Assembly: GCA_036346355.1 (NCBI GenBank)
Contig: CM070584.1
Span: 54,643,097-54,707,096, forward strand
Direction of reading: 5' to 3'
Origin: Rhipidocladum racemiflorum
Lineage: Eukaryota; Streptophyta; Magnoliopsida; Poales; Poaceae
Length of the DNA: 64,000 nt
Shown here: piece after piece, positions 23,026 to 34,012 of the stretch
Layout: each line of letters begins with the position of its first letter
How positions within the stretch are numbered: position 1 is the first letter of the stretch
Notes under the pieces: generated by a model
What the model was told of the DNA's origin: nothing
What the model saw: the letters and a program-made list of their open reading frames with translations, nothing else
Databases searched by the model: none
Translations under genes and position numbers: made by a program

Positions 23026-23109
23026 CTCGAGGGAGTTTGTTTGATCAGTTGGCTCGCCGACCTAAATCGAGAAAGGCTCCATCCGACCGGCGCTTGGCCC
23101 TTCGCTCAA

Positions 23110-23195
23110 GTAGCCTCCCTTTTTGCGCAAAGTGCTACTTCGAAACCGTAGCCACGGGGGCGTGGGCTGTAGCATTTTGGTTTTGAAGAGGTTAC
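23110..23195 (+). other. Two-tier inverted repeat (hairpin 2), diverged copy of hairpin 1
   Basis: Same layout 167 bp downstream of hairpin 1. The outer arms are GTAGCCTC and GAGGTTAC, and the inner arms are AAAGTGCTAC and GTAGCATTTT, all still largely complementary although the sequence has changed. The shared CTTTTTGCGC motif shows that the two hairpins are duplicates. Confidence 0.62.
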
Positions 23196-23482
23196 TATGA
23201 GAGAGGGGGGGGCAGCTCGGTCGGAGCGGTTACCGAACATCGATCTAGGTCGACCCACTGGGTCGTAAGGCAGCCCAGAGTGGTGCGTGGGGCTGAGGGT
23301 GCGATCGCCACGCACCGCTTGAGTTTTCACAGGTTTTTTGAAAGAGATTTATGTTTTCCTTAGAGATAAGGGCGGATTAACTTCGCCTTGGAGGTCGCGT
23401 CGTCTTTGGAAGGCGACGCCGGCTTCCGCTCATTGCAGCGCTCTTGAGGCGCTTCGTCTTCCGTGCCTCCCACACTGTAGGT

Positions 23483-23490
23483 TATAAAAG
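23483..23490 (+). promoter_or_regulatory. TATA box of the small antisense gene aORF2 (element B)
   Basis: TATAAAAG in GGTTATAAAAGGAG lies 69 bp upstream of ATG at 23552, a tight and typical spacing for a plant Pol II gene with a short leader. Confidence 0.65.
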
Positions 23491-23551
23491 GAGAGAACGC
23501 TGGTGCGTTCGTTATTCTGCCAAAGCTTCCACAACACTTCCTTCGCGCGTC

Positions 23552-23815
23552 ATGGCGGACCGTTATGCTCAGCTCCACGAGGAAGTATGCGCTCATCAGG
23601 CTTGGCTGCATGAGGTGGCGGAGGTCGAGGCCGAGGCTGTTCGCGAGGACATACGGCGAGTTGGCATCCTTGTCGTGGGCGTTCCTCGGCTGCGGGAAGT
23701 GAGGGCGCCCGGTGCAAAGGCTGGAGTTGAGGCGCCCGTCTTGTCCATTGTGGCGCACACCAAGACAACGGCGGGCGGTTTGTTCTTGGTTGGGGTGATG
23801 CGCCTCCGTGAATGA
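23552..23815 (+). CDS. Small antisense ORF aORF2 of element B (87 codons)
   Basis: Opens MADRYAQLHEEVCAHQAWL and ends LVGVMRLRE followed by TGA. The first half is acidic and probably helical (EVAEVEAEAVREDIRR); the rest has no motif that I recognise. The unit is compact: TATA box at 23483, ATG at 23552, and AATAAA at 23815-23820 overlapping the stop codon. It lies on the strand opposite to gag-pol and converges on the pol stop at 24159, about 340 bp away. The start is chosen as the first ATG after the TATA box. Whether a protein is made is unknown, and the second half could be frame-disturbed. Confidence 0.55.
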   Translation: MADRYAQLHEEVCAHQAWLHEVAEVEAEAVREDIRRVGILVVGVPRLREVRAPGAKAGVEAPVLSIVAHTKTTAGGLFLVGVMRLRE

Positions 23816-23820
23816 ATAAA
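23815..23820 (+). terminator. Poly(A) signal of aORF2
   Basis: AATAAA overlaps the TGA stop and is followed by a T-rich stretch (TTTCTTTTGCCC), consistent with 3' end formation of the antisense unit before the convergent pol end. Confidence 0.5.
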
Positions 23821-24158
23821 GTGTTTCTTTTGCCCTCTGCTCCCTTCTCTTTTTTTCCTTCCTCGAGGATTTTCCACTTTTGCGATCGCCCACATCCGTA
23901 GTCTTTTGGGACCGCAACGGGTCCGGCGCAGGCTGTGCTTGTCACCGTAATGGGTTGGTCCGACCAACCGTAGGTCGGTTATTCATGGTCTTCGACATGG
24001 GTAGAGTACTATTTTGGGACCTCTGCTTTCGGGGCGGAGGTCATAGTACTTGTGGTAGATCAAGGGCGAGAGAGAGAGAGAGAGCACTCGGTCGATCTTT
24101 CGACAGTTGCGACTTCTTTTGTTTGGAAACTTATCGCGATGCAGAGAAGGGGCGGTGA

Positions 24159-25340
24159 TTAGGGATAGAACCTTCTCAACTTCTCTATATTCCACGCGTT
24201 TGTAAGGAGATTTCCTTCGGTGTCCTTAAGACGGAAGGTGCCGGGCCGGAGGACTTCCGCGACGGTGAAAGGGCCCTCCCAAGGCGGGGAGAGCTTGTGC
24301 CTGTCCTTCGCGGATTGGACTTGACGTAGTACCAAGTCGCCCGACTTGAAGGAAGCGACCGCGAACTCGTCGGCCGTGGTAGCGGCGCTTTACCGGGTAT
24401 TTTGTCGATCAGTAAGACCGCGACGTCTCGAGCTTCGTCGAGTCGGTCGAGGTCATCTTGCTGTTCCTCGATTGCCCGTGCGGCGTTGTAGTTCTGTACC
24501 CTTGGCGCACCGTACTCAAGGTCGGTCGGGAGGACAGCCTCTGCTCCAAACACCAAGAAGAAAGGAGTGAACCCGGTCGACCGGGTCGGCGTGGTTCGCA
24601 GACTCCAAAGCACGGGTGGTAGCTCGGCGGCCCACCGTCCCGCGAATTTCTTCAGTCGGCTGAAGATTCGTGGCTTGAGTCCTTGGAGGATCATGCCGTT
24701 GGCTCGCTCGGCCTGGCCGTTGGCTCGGGGGTGTGCCACTGCCGCCCAGTCGACTCGGATATTGAAGTTGTCGCAGAACTCGAGGAACTCCTTTCCCGTG
24801 AACTGCGTCCCGTTGTCGGTGATGATGGAGTTGGGCACCCCGAACCGGTAGACAATATCGCGGAAGAAGCCTGCTACCTGGGCGGCGTGATCTTTGTCAG
24901 CGGCTAGCCGATCCACTTTGTGAACTTGTCCACGGCGACAAGCAAGTGAGTGAAGCCCCCGGGCGCCTTTTTGAAGGGTCCGACCAGGTCGAGCCCCCAA
25001 ACCGCGAAGGGCCACATGATGGGGATCGTCTGCAGAGCTTGCGCAGGAAGATGCGTTTGTCTGGCGAAGAATTGGCATCCTTCGCAGGTGCGGACGATTT
25101 GGGTTGCATCTGCTACGGCGGTCGGCCAGTAGAAACCTTGTCGGAAGGCCATTCCTACCAGGGACCGCGGCGCGGGATGGTGTCCACACACCCCGCCGTG
25201 GATGTCCAGCAGAAGGTGCTTCCCTTGGTCGGTCGAACGCGCCGAAGGATTCGGACGGGCTCCTCTTGTTGTGGGCACCTTCGACCAGGACGAAAGACTG
25301 AGCCCGCGGGGCGTGGCGCCGCGCCTCGGTGGTATCGGCG
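24159..25340 (-). pseudogene. Element B integrase
   Basis: Integrase inserts the cDNA into the host genome. On the minus strand, the zinc-finger and N-core part reads FYWPTAVADATQIVRTCEGC and LLVAVDKFTKWIG (24904-25278). After a frame change the core continues as SIITDNGTQFTGKEF, followed by HPRANGQAERANG. The C-terminus has a GPY/F-like block (LSPPWEGPFTV) and ends NAWNIEKLRRF with stop at 24159-24161. The two Asp residues and the Glu region of the DDE triad are readable. At least two frame breaks are present. No chromodomain is seen. Confidence 0.85.
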
Positions 25341-25356
25341 GGGAGCGACCCGTTTG

Positions 25357-25914
25357 TCAATCGATCGACAAACGGTTGCCTCGATCGGTTTCGGCCAGTC
25401 GGGGCGCCCAAATCCGACCAGGCGGTGAGCATCTGGCGAAGATCGGCGAGGCGCCCGCCTTTGAAGTCGATGGCGCCCTCGACGCAGGTCCAAGCGGATT
25501 GATGGGCTGCGAGGTCGGAAACGAAGATCCCCGAGGAACCGGCCCTTTTCGGAGGCGAGGTTGGCGAGGAGTCGGCTTCGCCCGTTGTAAGCGTCGGTAT
25601 TTGTGATGGAGCTCGAAACCCTTGAACTTCTCCTCGAGTTTGCGGACCTCCAGGCGATGGCGGCCATCCGAGCGTCCACGGGGCTCGGTGGCTTTCATCA
25701 CTTGGTCGACAACCAGCTTGGAGTCGCCGTGAGCGTAGAGCCGTCGTGCGCCTAGGTCGGCGGCGATTCGAAGGCCGTTGACGAGGCCGTGCTCGGCGAC
25801 ATTGTTGGTAGCGTCAAAGAGTAGGCGGATAGCATACCGGAGCTTGTTGCCGAGTGGGGAGATGATAACGATCCCGCCGGCCCCATTCTTGGTGTAAGAC
25901 CCATCAAAGTACAT
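25357..25914 (-). pseudogene. Element B RNase H
   Basis: Reads MYFDGSYTKNGAGGIVI, then NNVAEHGLVNGLRIAADLG and GDSKLVVDQV, the D-E-D catalytic blocks of a gypsy RNase H, which removes RNA from RNA-DNA hybrids. The domain is continuous through the active residues and then loses frame before the integrase. Confidence 0.87.
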
Positions 25915-26289
25915 CGTCGATTACTCGGGTCTTCGACCCGCTGCGAGGACTTGCGCCGGTCCACTCGGCGGCGAAGTCCGCCAAGACACAGGACTTGATC
26001 GCCGTCCTGGGGCGTCACGATATGTCGAGGCCAGCGAGTTCGAGCCCACTTGGCGATTCTTCCGGTGGCGTCGCGGTTGCGACGACTACTCCGAGCGGCG
26101 TGGAGGTTACCACGGAGATGGGGTGTCGATCGAAGTAATGGGCAAGCTTCCTCTTGGTGATGAGTACCGAGTAGAGTAACCACGTATCGAGGATATCGGA
26201 CCTTTGTTTCGGAGAGCACCTCGCTGACAAAGTAGACCGGTCTCTGCACCTTGAAAACGCGGCCTTCCTCTGCTCGCTCCACAACAAGT

Positions 26290-27160
26290 GCCGCGCGGAC
26301 GACCTGAGTCGTGGCGGCGATGTAGAGGAGTAAGGGTTCTGTGGCTCGGGCGACGGGGCCGGAGGTGAGGTCGAAAGGCCTTTAGTCGACTAAAGGCTTC
26401 ACGAGCTCGTGGAGTCGAGAAAAGTGGTCGGACTTCTTCATCGGTTTGTAGAGTGGCATCCCGCGTTCAGAGGCGGGATCACGAGCGACTTAGCGCCGCG
26501 ATGCACCCCATCACCTTTGAACTCCCTTGAGATCATTGATTGGCCCCATCCTCGCGATAAGCGAGATCTTGTCGTGGTTGGCTTCGATGCCGCTTCGGAG
26601 ACAATGAATTCGACAACTTGCCCTTGGGGACCCGAAGACGCATTTCTGGGGTTGAGCTTTATCTTGAAACCGTCGGAGGTTCGCAAAAGTCTCCTCCAGG
26701 TCGGTGATGAGTTCGTCGGCCTTCCTGGTTTTGACAACGATGTCGTCGGCGTGAGGCTTCGATGTTACGGCCAATTTGGTCAGAAAAACACGCTGCATAC
26801 ATCGAGTGCGTGGCGCTGCGTTTTGAGACCAAAAGGCATCATGGCGTAACGATGCGAGCCGTGCGGGGTGATGAAGGAAGTCGCAAGTCGATCGGACTCC
26901 TTCATCGCTATCTGGTGGTAGCTGAGTAGGCATCCAAAAAGAAAGGGACTCGCACCGGCGGTGGAGTCTGACGACTGGTCGATGCGAGGTAATGGGAATG
27001 GATCTTTCGGACGAGGCCTTATTGAGGCTCGTGTAGTCAACACACATTCTCCATTGCCCGACTTTTTCTTTACAAGGACGGGATTGGCGAGCCACTCGGG
27101 GTGACGCACCTCCCTTACAAAGCCGTGCCAAAAGTTTGGCGATTTCTTCCCCAATGGCCC
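26290..27160 (-). pseudogene. Element B reverse transcriptase
   Basis: Blocks seen in order are REVRHPEWLANPVLVKKKSG, DPFPLPRIDQ, FITPHGSHRYAMMPFGLK and a catalytic motif that reads HADDIVVKT where YxDD is expected. Both catalytic Asp are therefore kept, while the Tyr position differs. ATNLEETFANLRRF-like sequence follows. Three or more frame changes occur. The thumb and connection region extends toward the RNase H. Confidence 0.84.
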
Positions 27161-27499
27161 GACGCTTTTCTTCGTCGAAGCAGCGTAGTGACTGGCGGCC
27201 GGTCTAGATCGGTCGAATGCTCAGGAGTGCTCGGCGACCTCCTTCGGGACTCTTGGCATGTCCGAGGGTCTCAGCGAAGACGTCTCGGTTTGCTTGGAGG
27301 AAGTCGACAAGCGCGCCTTCCTATTTGGTGGTGAGGCGGCCCGATCCGCACGGTCTTGGCGGGATCTTCGGGATCAATGGCGACCTCTTCGTGACCTCCG
27401 CGGACTTCAAAGACCTAGGCCCCCACTAGCTGGAGTCGGGGCGGATCCGAGACCTTCTCCCTGGTTAGGCGAGCTCGGAGCGGCGACCGCCGAGGCCAA

Positions 27500-28000
27500 T
27501 TCACAATTTGCTTTGCTCGCGGTTGTAAGCGGTGGAAGGATGCGCCACGGTGATGACACCTTGTGGCCCTGGCATCTTCAGCTTGAGATAGGTGTAGTTG
27601 GGGACTGCCATGAACTTCGCGTAGCAAGGTCGTCCCAGGATGGCATGGTAGGAGCCGGGAAAGTCCACAACCTCGAAAGTGAGGCTCGGTGCGGAAGTTG
27701 TCAGGGCTCCGAAGGTGACGGACAGCCGACTGCCCGAGGGGATGGGCCTGTTGGTGCAGTGCGACGCCGTGGAAGGCGCCTGCTCGGCCGGAGGCGGAGC
27801 GGGGGACCCCAGGGCATCGAGGGTCTCAACATACATGATGTTGAAATTTCTGCCGCCGATCCATGAGCACCTTGGTCGGCGCCGTCCCCACGATGGGGTC
27901 GACGACGGCGGAGTAAGCGTCCGGTGCGGGATGTGGTCGGGGTGGTCGGTCCGATCGAAGGCGTCGGGCATTCCGACCACCAGTAGGAAGGCACGGCCGG
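27500..28000 (-). pseudogene. Element B aspartic protease region
   Basis: The retropepsin would cleave the Gag-Pol polyprotein. KVLMD lies at the expected active-site position but is followed by a one-base frame change instead of continuing into the Gly-Gly-containing loop. Downstream the typical SYHAILGRPCYAKFMAV block is intact and in frame with MPGPQGVITV. Confidence 0.72.
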
Positions 28001-28199
28001 GTCGCCGTGTGTACCTCTCGGTGGCGAGTTTCCGCCGCTTGTCGACATAGCACTCCGTCCCTCAGAAGATCATGAGGCGGCCGTCGCCGTGGGAACTCGT
28101 CGGTGGCTCATCGCCCTTTGCCCGTCGGGTGTCGGTCGCGCTTCTTCACTTGCCCCGTGATGTCGTGGGGTTTCCGGAGAGGAACCGCCAGGACTTCGC

Positions 28200-29990
28200 G
28201 ATCCGATACTTGTGTTTGGCGGGATAGTCGTGGTTCGGGCACGGACTATCCATCAAATTCTCGAATCGGTCGGGAGTGCTGAGCCTGCTTTGTTTGGCGG
28301 AGTCGGTCGGCGGCCAGCGACCATTCGGCCTTCAGCGACCTGCTTCCCCTTCCGCTTCCTTTTGTCGGGCGGTCGGAGGGGCGCAGCTCGAGGTCGGTGT
28401 CTTGTGGGCCGTCTTCCTTTCGAAGATGGCCCCCATTACCTCCTCGCCGAGGCGTGGTTGGTGGCGATGTCGAGGAGCTCCTTGGTGGTCCGGGGTTTCG
28501 CCTGACCCAACTTGTGGACCAGGGCCTCGCCGCGTGGTGCCGTAGATGAAACGCCAAACGACGTCGGCGTCGCGGATGTCGGGGAGCTCGTTGCCTTTCT
28601 TTGGAGAAGCGGCGGATGTAGTCCGGAGGGTTTCCCATTTCCGCTGCGGCTCTTCAAGTCGAGGAGTTGCCAGGGCGTTTATCGTGCCCTGGAAATTCCC
28701 GACGAAGAGGTTCGTCAGTCGGCCATTGCCGATGGTGTCCGCGGCAGGTACTCGAGCCAGGCTCGTTGAGTCCGCAAGGTAGATGGGGAGTCTTGGATGA
28801 TGAAGAAGTCGTCCGTCGCTCCCCATTTCGGCAGCGAGCCGGTAGTCTTCTAGCCAAACATCGGGGTTGGTAGCCCTGTGTGCCAGCTATGTTGGTCGAG
28901 CCGGAATGCAGTCGGGAAATCGGCGTTGCGGATGCGTGGGTGAGCAGCGTGGCCCAGGACTGTCGAATCCTGGGTCGGGATGGTTGCGTCGCCCGCTATC
29001 GGCGACTTGCGAGGGTGCTGCTGCATCGGTAGCTCTCCTTCGCGCCTCGAGGGTGGTGCGAAGATCATACTTATCCCCTAGGCGATGGCGCACCGGGTGT
29101 ATGATGCCTGGGGAGCTCGTGAGCGGGGCCGTCTTGGCTGGGCTCGTCGATCTGCGAGAGTGGCCGGCGGCCCGAGGTGGCGCCCGTCCGTCGGGAGCGA
29201 ACCTTGAGCGCGGCTGAACGACAAGACGTTCTACCACCGGAGGTTCGATAGGTGGCCTTGGCCACGGCTCCGTTGGCTCAGGCAGCCCTCGGGCGGCATT
29301 GCCGCCGCGGCAATGTTACGGTTGGCGTGAGGGAAGAGCGGAAGGCCGTTCGTCTCCTCGATAGCCGATGCACTGGCCAGCGCACGCGCGTAGACGGAGG
29401 TGGTGGGTTAGGCCGACGGCGCTCGATTCGCCTGGAGCTTATCGAGCTCGGCCTTCGAGCTTCTAACTCCTCGTGGCCCATCGCCGAAGGTCAGCGGCGT
29501 TGTAGGTCTTGTCGTCGTCTTCCGCCGGGATTCCTCCCGCCGCGCCGTCGCGCGGGAGGAGGGTCCCGAGGTAGCGAAGTGGAGGATGGCTCCGCCGCAC
29601 CCGTCATGTTGCACTCGCGGAGTAGGCCCTACGAGGGGACACTCCTTGTCGGAGCTAGAGCCATGGGTGGAGGAATCCGCCATGAGGTCGTGGAGGAAGC
29701 CGCGTAGCCGCCATGGCCACGAGCTGCGAGCTCGTGGAAGCGGCTCACGCCGCCGCCGCATCCGTAAGGCGATGTCGCCGAAGCGCCGGCGCGAGCAGGC
29801 TCGCCAGCGGCCCGTCTCGAGGCCTCGGTGAGGTTCTTGAGGCGTCGGCAAGCGTATCGAGCTAGCGGGCGCCGGTCCAGGCGGCGGCGGGAATGAGAAC
29901 AAGCTCTCCTTGGCGGTAGCAGCGAAATCGAGGCGCCAAAGCGGATCCAGCCCTCGACATCGGGCGAATCGTGGTGGGAGGAGGCCATCG
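28200..29990 (-). pseudogene. Element B gag
   Basis: Capsid-type protein of the element. On the minus strand the Retrotrans_gag core is visible in alternating frames: GRLTNLFVGNFQGTINA, NPPDYIRRFSKE, ELPDIRDADVVWRF and TTKELLDIATNHASA. The N-terminal part near 29600-29990 is Arg/Ser/Pro-rich with low complexity. Multiple frame changes occur, all in very CG-rich sequence. Confidence 0.75.
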
Positions 29991-30043
29991 AGGAGGAGAA
30001 ATGGGAACCCGAGGATGAGGATGTCGGTGAAGACGCCGCGAGG

Positions 30044-30062
30044 GCCCCTACCGGGCGCGCCA
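30044..30062 (-). other. Primer binding site of element B
   Basis: In element orientation TGGCGCGCCCGGTAGGGGC directly follows the 5' LTR, at the position of a tRNA primer site. It is not the Met-tRNA type. I do not assign the tRNA. Confidence 0.65.
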
Positions 30063-30065
30063 ACC

Positions 30066-30948
30066 AGCCGGTGTTTCGTGCACCGGCAATACGAATTTAT
30101 GGTCGGATGGGTCGCGCGCTCCTCTCTCCCGAATGGTCGACTCAAGGAGTCGAGATGATGTATCTTGGTTCGGCTGAATGTCCCTACTCCAGTTCGTTCG
30201 GTGTGGATGTATTGATCTTTGGGCGATGAACAAGGGGTGTACAAGCGAGGCGGGGAGTCGGCTGTCCGATCCCCTTCGTGCTTTGGCTAGGGAGTCGTGG
30301 CTTCCTGGAGGGCCTTTTTCTCTGTCCCCCTTTCCCTCTCGGGCCCCGCCTCTCCTTATATAGACGGAGGAGGCAGGTTACACGGGTGTTTGGGAAATCC
30401 ACTAGAAAGGGGGCGTGCGTGTCTCGGAGTCTGGCTCCTGTCTTTTCCGACCGTCCCCTGCCCGTCCCGAGGCAGGGTTGGTGGCTCTGCGATGTGTGGT
30501 CTTGCGTGATGACGTCTGGATGACGCCTCGCGTGGTGCTCCTGTCTGCCTCGGCGGCTTTAATGGCGCTTGACTTTACCTTGGCCTCGGGAGTGGGCGCA
30601 CTCCTCTGCGGTGTGCCAGGCGATGGGACGGGGGCTTGACTCCTTCGGTGGCTCTTCTGACAGTCTTTGGGAGAGGGCCGCCTACCCCGGTACGGACGCC
30701 AGGGGACGCTGCGCACAAGGCAGTCGTCTGACACTGGCGTGGGCCATGCTGGCCCGTGCGCAGGTGGAGCTTGAGCTTCAATATTAGGCGGCCGGAGCCC
30801 GCCGACCGTTCGGGGTCGGCCCTGCACAGGTCGGGGCTCGCTCCCCGCAGCCCAAGTACCTTTCGGCGGTGCTGGGCCTTCGCCGTGGTTGGTCAGCCCG
30901 TTCGCGCTTCCGGGCTGATGGGGGTACCCATGGCATGGGTACTCGTCA
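30066..30948 (-). repeat. 5' LTR of element B
   Basis: Partner of 17039-17908. In element orientation it starts TGACGAGTACCC. The inner end has GGCT in place of GACA. A TATATAAGG promoter element in element orientation is at about 30353-30361. Confidence 0.92.
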
Positions 30949-31091
30949 ATATCGATTATGCTCCCCATGAGGATAGGTTGCAAGATGATAATTTGGAACA
31001 GATGCCATGTGATGCAAAAGGGAAATGTGATGACAAAGAGTATGGTGAATTTCGGGGCTTGATAGATGACTCGGAAAAAAGAAAAACATAG
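30949..31091 (+). pseudogene. CACTA TNP2-like transposase, continuation after element B
   Basis: The first five bases are the second copy of the ATATC duplication. The frame then continues the sequence broken at 17038 as DYAPHEDRLQDDNLEQMPCD and ends at a TAG (31089-31091). It is acidic, as expected for the segment after the Transpos_assoc domain. The rest of the transposase is missing, so the CACTA copy is truncated here. Confidence 0.7.
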
Positions 31092-31740
31092 AAAGACCTC
31101 CCGTTAATTATAGATGTATTAGTCATATAAATGAAGTACAAACACAAAGCAATCCATTGTTTTTAAGTCTCAAATGCATGGTTGAGCCTTGGCGAAAGAA
31201 TGATTAGCCCCTGAAATTACGTGAAGTCGTAAGCAATCAATTTCGGTATAGTAGCTAGCTAGCCGGACGGTCTTGGGTAATTAGGCAACGCGCTAATATT
31301 CCATAACATGTGTAACACTGTTCACATGACTGACACTTGCCACACCCGGGCTAGCTTGCACAATTTATTTGAAAGCCGAACTAGATAATCAAGCGTATGT
31401 TAGGTTAGCTAGCTAGCTAGCGGCATCGTCGTTCGCTTTTCAACAATGTCCTATGTATGACCTGTCGATCCAGAAGGAACGACGACGATCTATATAAAGC
31501 TAAGGTAGGAGAAGCGGAGTGCAACGAAACGTGGTGAGATGCTGATGGCTATGGCCAAGAGTTTGGTGGTTCATTCGGCCAGCTGGCCAGCGCCTAATGC
31601 TGTAATGCATGTGTGTTTCGTTTTCACCGTGGCTAGCTGTGCACCTCGTGCTGTGGAAGTTATCTGTGGTCAAGCACATATTTTTGGGCGCTGATTTCGA
31701 AAAACTTGCACGTACAAGTGATGCCTCGGGGACAGGGTTC
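31092..31740. other. Spacer, nothing recognised
   Basis: Moderate AT content with AGCTAGCTAGC runs. No open frame with a domain and no CACTA 3' terminus found. Confidence 0.4.
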
Positions 31741-32110
31741 ACAGGACCGCATTGAGCCGGTTCAAAACCCTAAATCGATCGGTAAACCGATTTAATTAAA
31801 AAAAATTAAAAATTTTGAAAAAAAAATTATGCGTTGTAAACTAATCGAAAATCGACGAAAACCGCTCCAAAAACTGGCCGCCCAGAAGGTTTAACTCGCC
31901 AATCGGTTTTGCGAGAAAATCGACAAAACCGATAGGTTTTCGAGAAAACCTAGCGATTTTCGTTTTTTTTCTTTGAATTTGTTTTGAATCTTTTTTTTCA
32001 AACGTTCGGTTTCAAAACTCTTCGGTTTTTGACGATTTTTGTTCGATTTTCACGATAAACCGGTACTGCCGAGACCTCGTTTTTTAATTTGAAAACGGTT
32101 TGATTAACCC
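31741..32110. repeat. Degenerate AACCGGTT/AATCGG-type repeat, copy 1
   Basis: Dense variants of AAAACCGA, GGTTTTCGAGAAAA and AATCGGTTT on both strands, with long A and T runs. Similar sequence occurs at 36165-36400 and 36700-37110. Not coding. Confidence 0.6.
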
Positions 32111-33767
32111 TGCTCGGGGATCTTGGAATAGCTTTGATATGCTTTGATTCACAAATTAATGATCTAGATCATGTACTCCATCTGTTGATTTTTGTAAGTT
32201 TATATGACAATTAAAGTTGCATTAAAATTTAAAAAAAGTATGAGAAAAAATGACTTACATGTCCCCACGTAATTGTCTTGGAAGATGAAAGCTATACTTT
32301 ATGTAGGTGGTAATGAATAAATGTATATGATTGAGAGAGAATAAATAAGGATATAGAAGGAAAAACCTAATTAAATTTACATGCAAATCTTATATTTATA
32401 AATAAGATCATTCAAAAAAGTTAGCATCGATCATAAGGAGGAAGAAAGGACTGTTGTTTTTTCCCTTCGTACGTGCATGTAAGAACATGAACACTGGTTT
32501 TTCTTGAACATACTAGTTTCACACTTTGCAACTTCGATCCGCGCGCACATGATCTATCGTTAGAATAGAGCAAAATAAAGTAAGAATCGTTACCTTTATT
32601 TTCTTTAGGGCAATCATTACATTATAATTTGACTAGCCGCCCGCGGCATATATGTTGACACAGCAAATCATCACGCCAAACATGCAGCGAGAAACTACCG
32701 AGATGAGCGCGTGCATGCTCATTGAATTGACCATATACTGTACAGATGCACTCAAGCGGTCAGCCGTTTTTGCCGGTCAAGAATATATGCATATATATGC
32801 ATGCACGCACCAAAGTCGCCGAACATATATGAATGTACGTAGCTTGCGATAGCATACTTCACGTTATGCATAAGTTCATTGACGTTGATCGAGGCGCCCG
32901 GCCGGGCGTGCGTCAGTATCAGGAATGAAATGATTTACATGGAAGAAGAACATACACACAACATGCAACAAATTAACAAACATATCATCGTACTTATATC
33001 CGACGCGTTAAGTGTTTATTTGACCTAGCTAATGCGTGCACTGACTGTCAAGTTACATGCATGGAGCATGGCCATTCGTACGATACAAGTCAGACAAGTG
33101 TGTTGGCAATATGTTTAAGTGTAGACTTTACTTTTGTACTTATCAACTGGAAAATAGTTAAAGTGAAGACAAATTAATAAGCTAGCATTACAAGTCATGC
33201 ACACTAGCTGGAGTATATAATTTGCGTCTCTCTCTACGGCCACCTCGGCCAGCTGCTTATTAAACCAGTAAGCCACACAATATTCCCTAAACAATTTTTT
33301 TAAAAAGGTAATGAATAGTAAGAACCACACCGTACCGAGCATGAGTTGAATGGTTTGGCTTGTTTTCCTCTATCAATTCATCTTTTTTTGGGCGAGGATC
33401 AATTCAATTTGTACTGTATTTGTTTGATTGGGCCTTATGTATTCCTTTGTTTTTCGAGAAGACAATATACTCACATCCTTTTATTCTGTATTTAATTACC
33501 CCCCCTACGTGCTAGATATTTCGTCAATTGTGTCGTATATATAAACCTGATCAGACACGTTGAACGGTTCCTGGCTTGAAACTAATTAACGCAGATATAT
33601 ATACACGTCGTCGATCCATCCCAATAAATTCAGGTCGAAACCTGACCGACGCATTCATGCATTCATCTGCGTGGGGCACACATGGTATTATGGTCCTGAA
33701 TGAAAGCTTCCAAGTTGACACATCATAATTCAACGTATCCATCTTCACAAGAGGTTTTCTTGCTAGG
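32111..33767. other. Spacer, no gene recognised
   Basis: AT-rich sequence with palindromic ATATATGCATATATATGC stretches near 32785-32800. Short open frames only, none with a domain. Confidence 0.4.
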
Positions 33768-33769
33768 TA

Positions 33770-34010
33770 CTCCCTCCGTTGGAATTTAGAGGGCGTATTA
33801 GGTTTCGTTAGGACAAGGCTTTGACCAACAATTACTCTATTAGTATATAATTTTTATGACACAAAATTGATATTAGCAGATTTGTATTCAAAAGTACTTA
33901 TATATAATTATGATTTTGTGTTGTATAAATGATATATTAATAAAGTAATCATTGGTCACAGTCTTGTCCTAACGAAACCCAATACGCCCTCTAAATTCCA
34001 ACGGAGAGAG
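33770..34010. mobile_element. Stowaway MITE (Tc1/mariner type)
   Basis: A 241-bp element with TA duplications at 33768-33769 and 34011-34012. It starts CTCCCTCCGTTGGAATTTAG and ends with the matching inverted arm CCAACGGAGAGAG. The inner arms (GTTTCGTTAGGACAAG and CTTGTCCTAACGAAAC) extend the pairing to about 55 bp. CTCCCTCCGT and TA duplication are the Stowaway signature. Confidence 0.95.
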
Positions 34011-34012
34011 TA

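Larger units (their letters stand above)
17039..30948 (-). mobile_element. Ty3/gypsy element B, complete structure, minus strand
   Basis: A 13.9 kb element bounded by LTRs of 870 bp (17039-17908) and 883 bp (30066-30948) and a perfect 5-bp duplication ATATC. Gag-pol runs right to left. Domain order is gag, protease, RT, RNase H, integrase with a GPY/F-like end, which defines Ty3/gypsy. No chromodomain is seen, and the pol sequence resembles the grass Tat-type group. Between pol and the 3' LTR (left) lie two genes on the opposite strand. The element is nested inside a CACTA transposase. Frame breaks are frequent but may be partly sequence errors (see the LTR comparison in findings). Confidence 0.92.
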
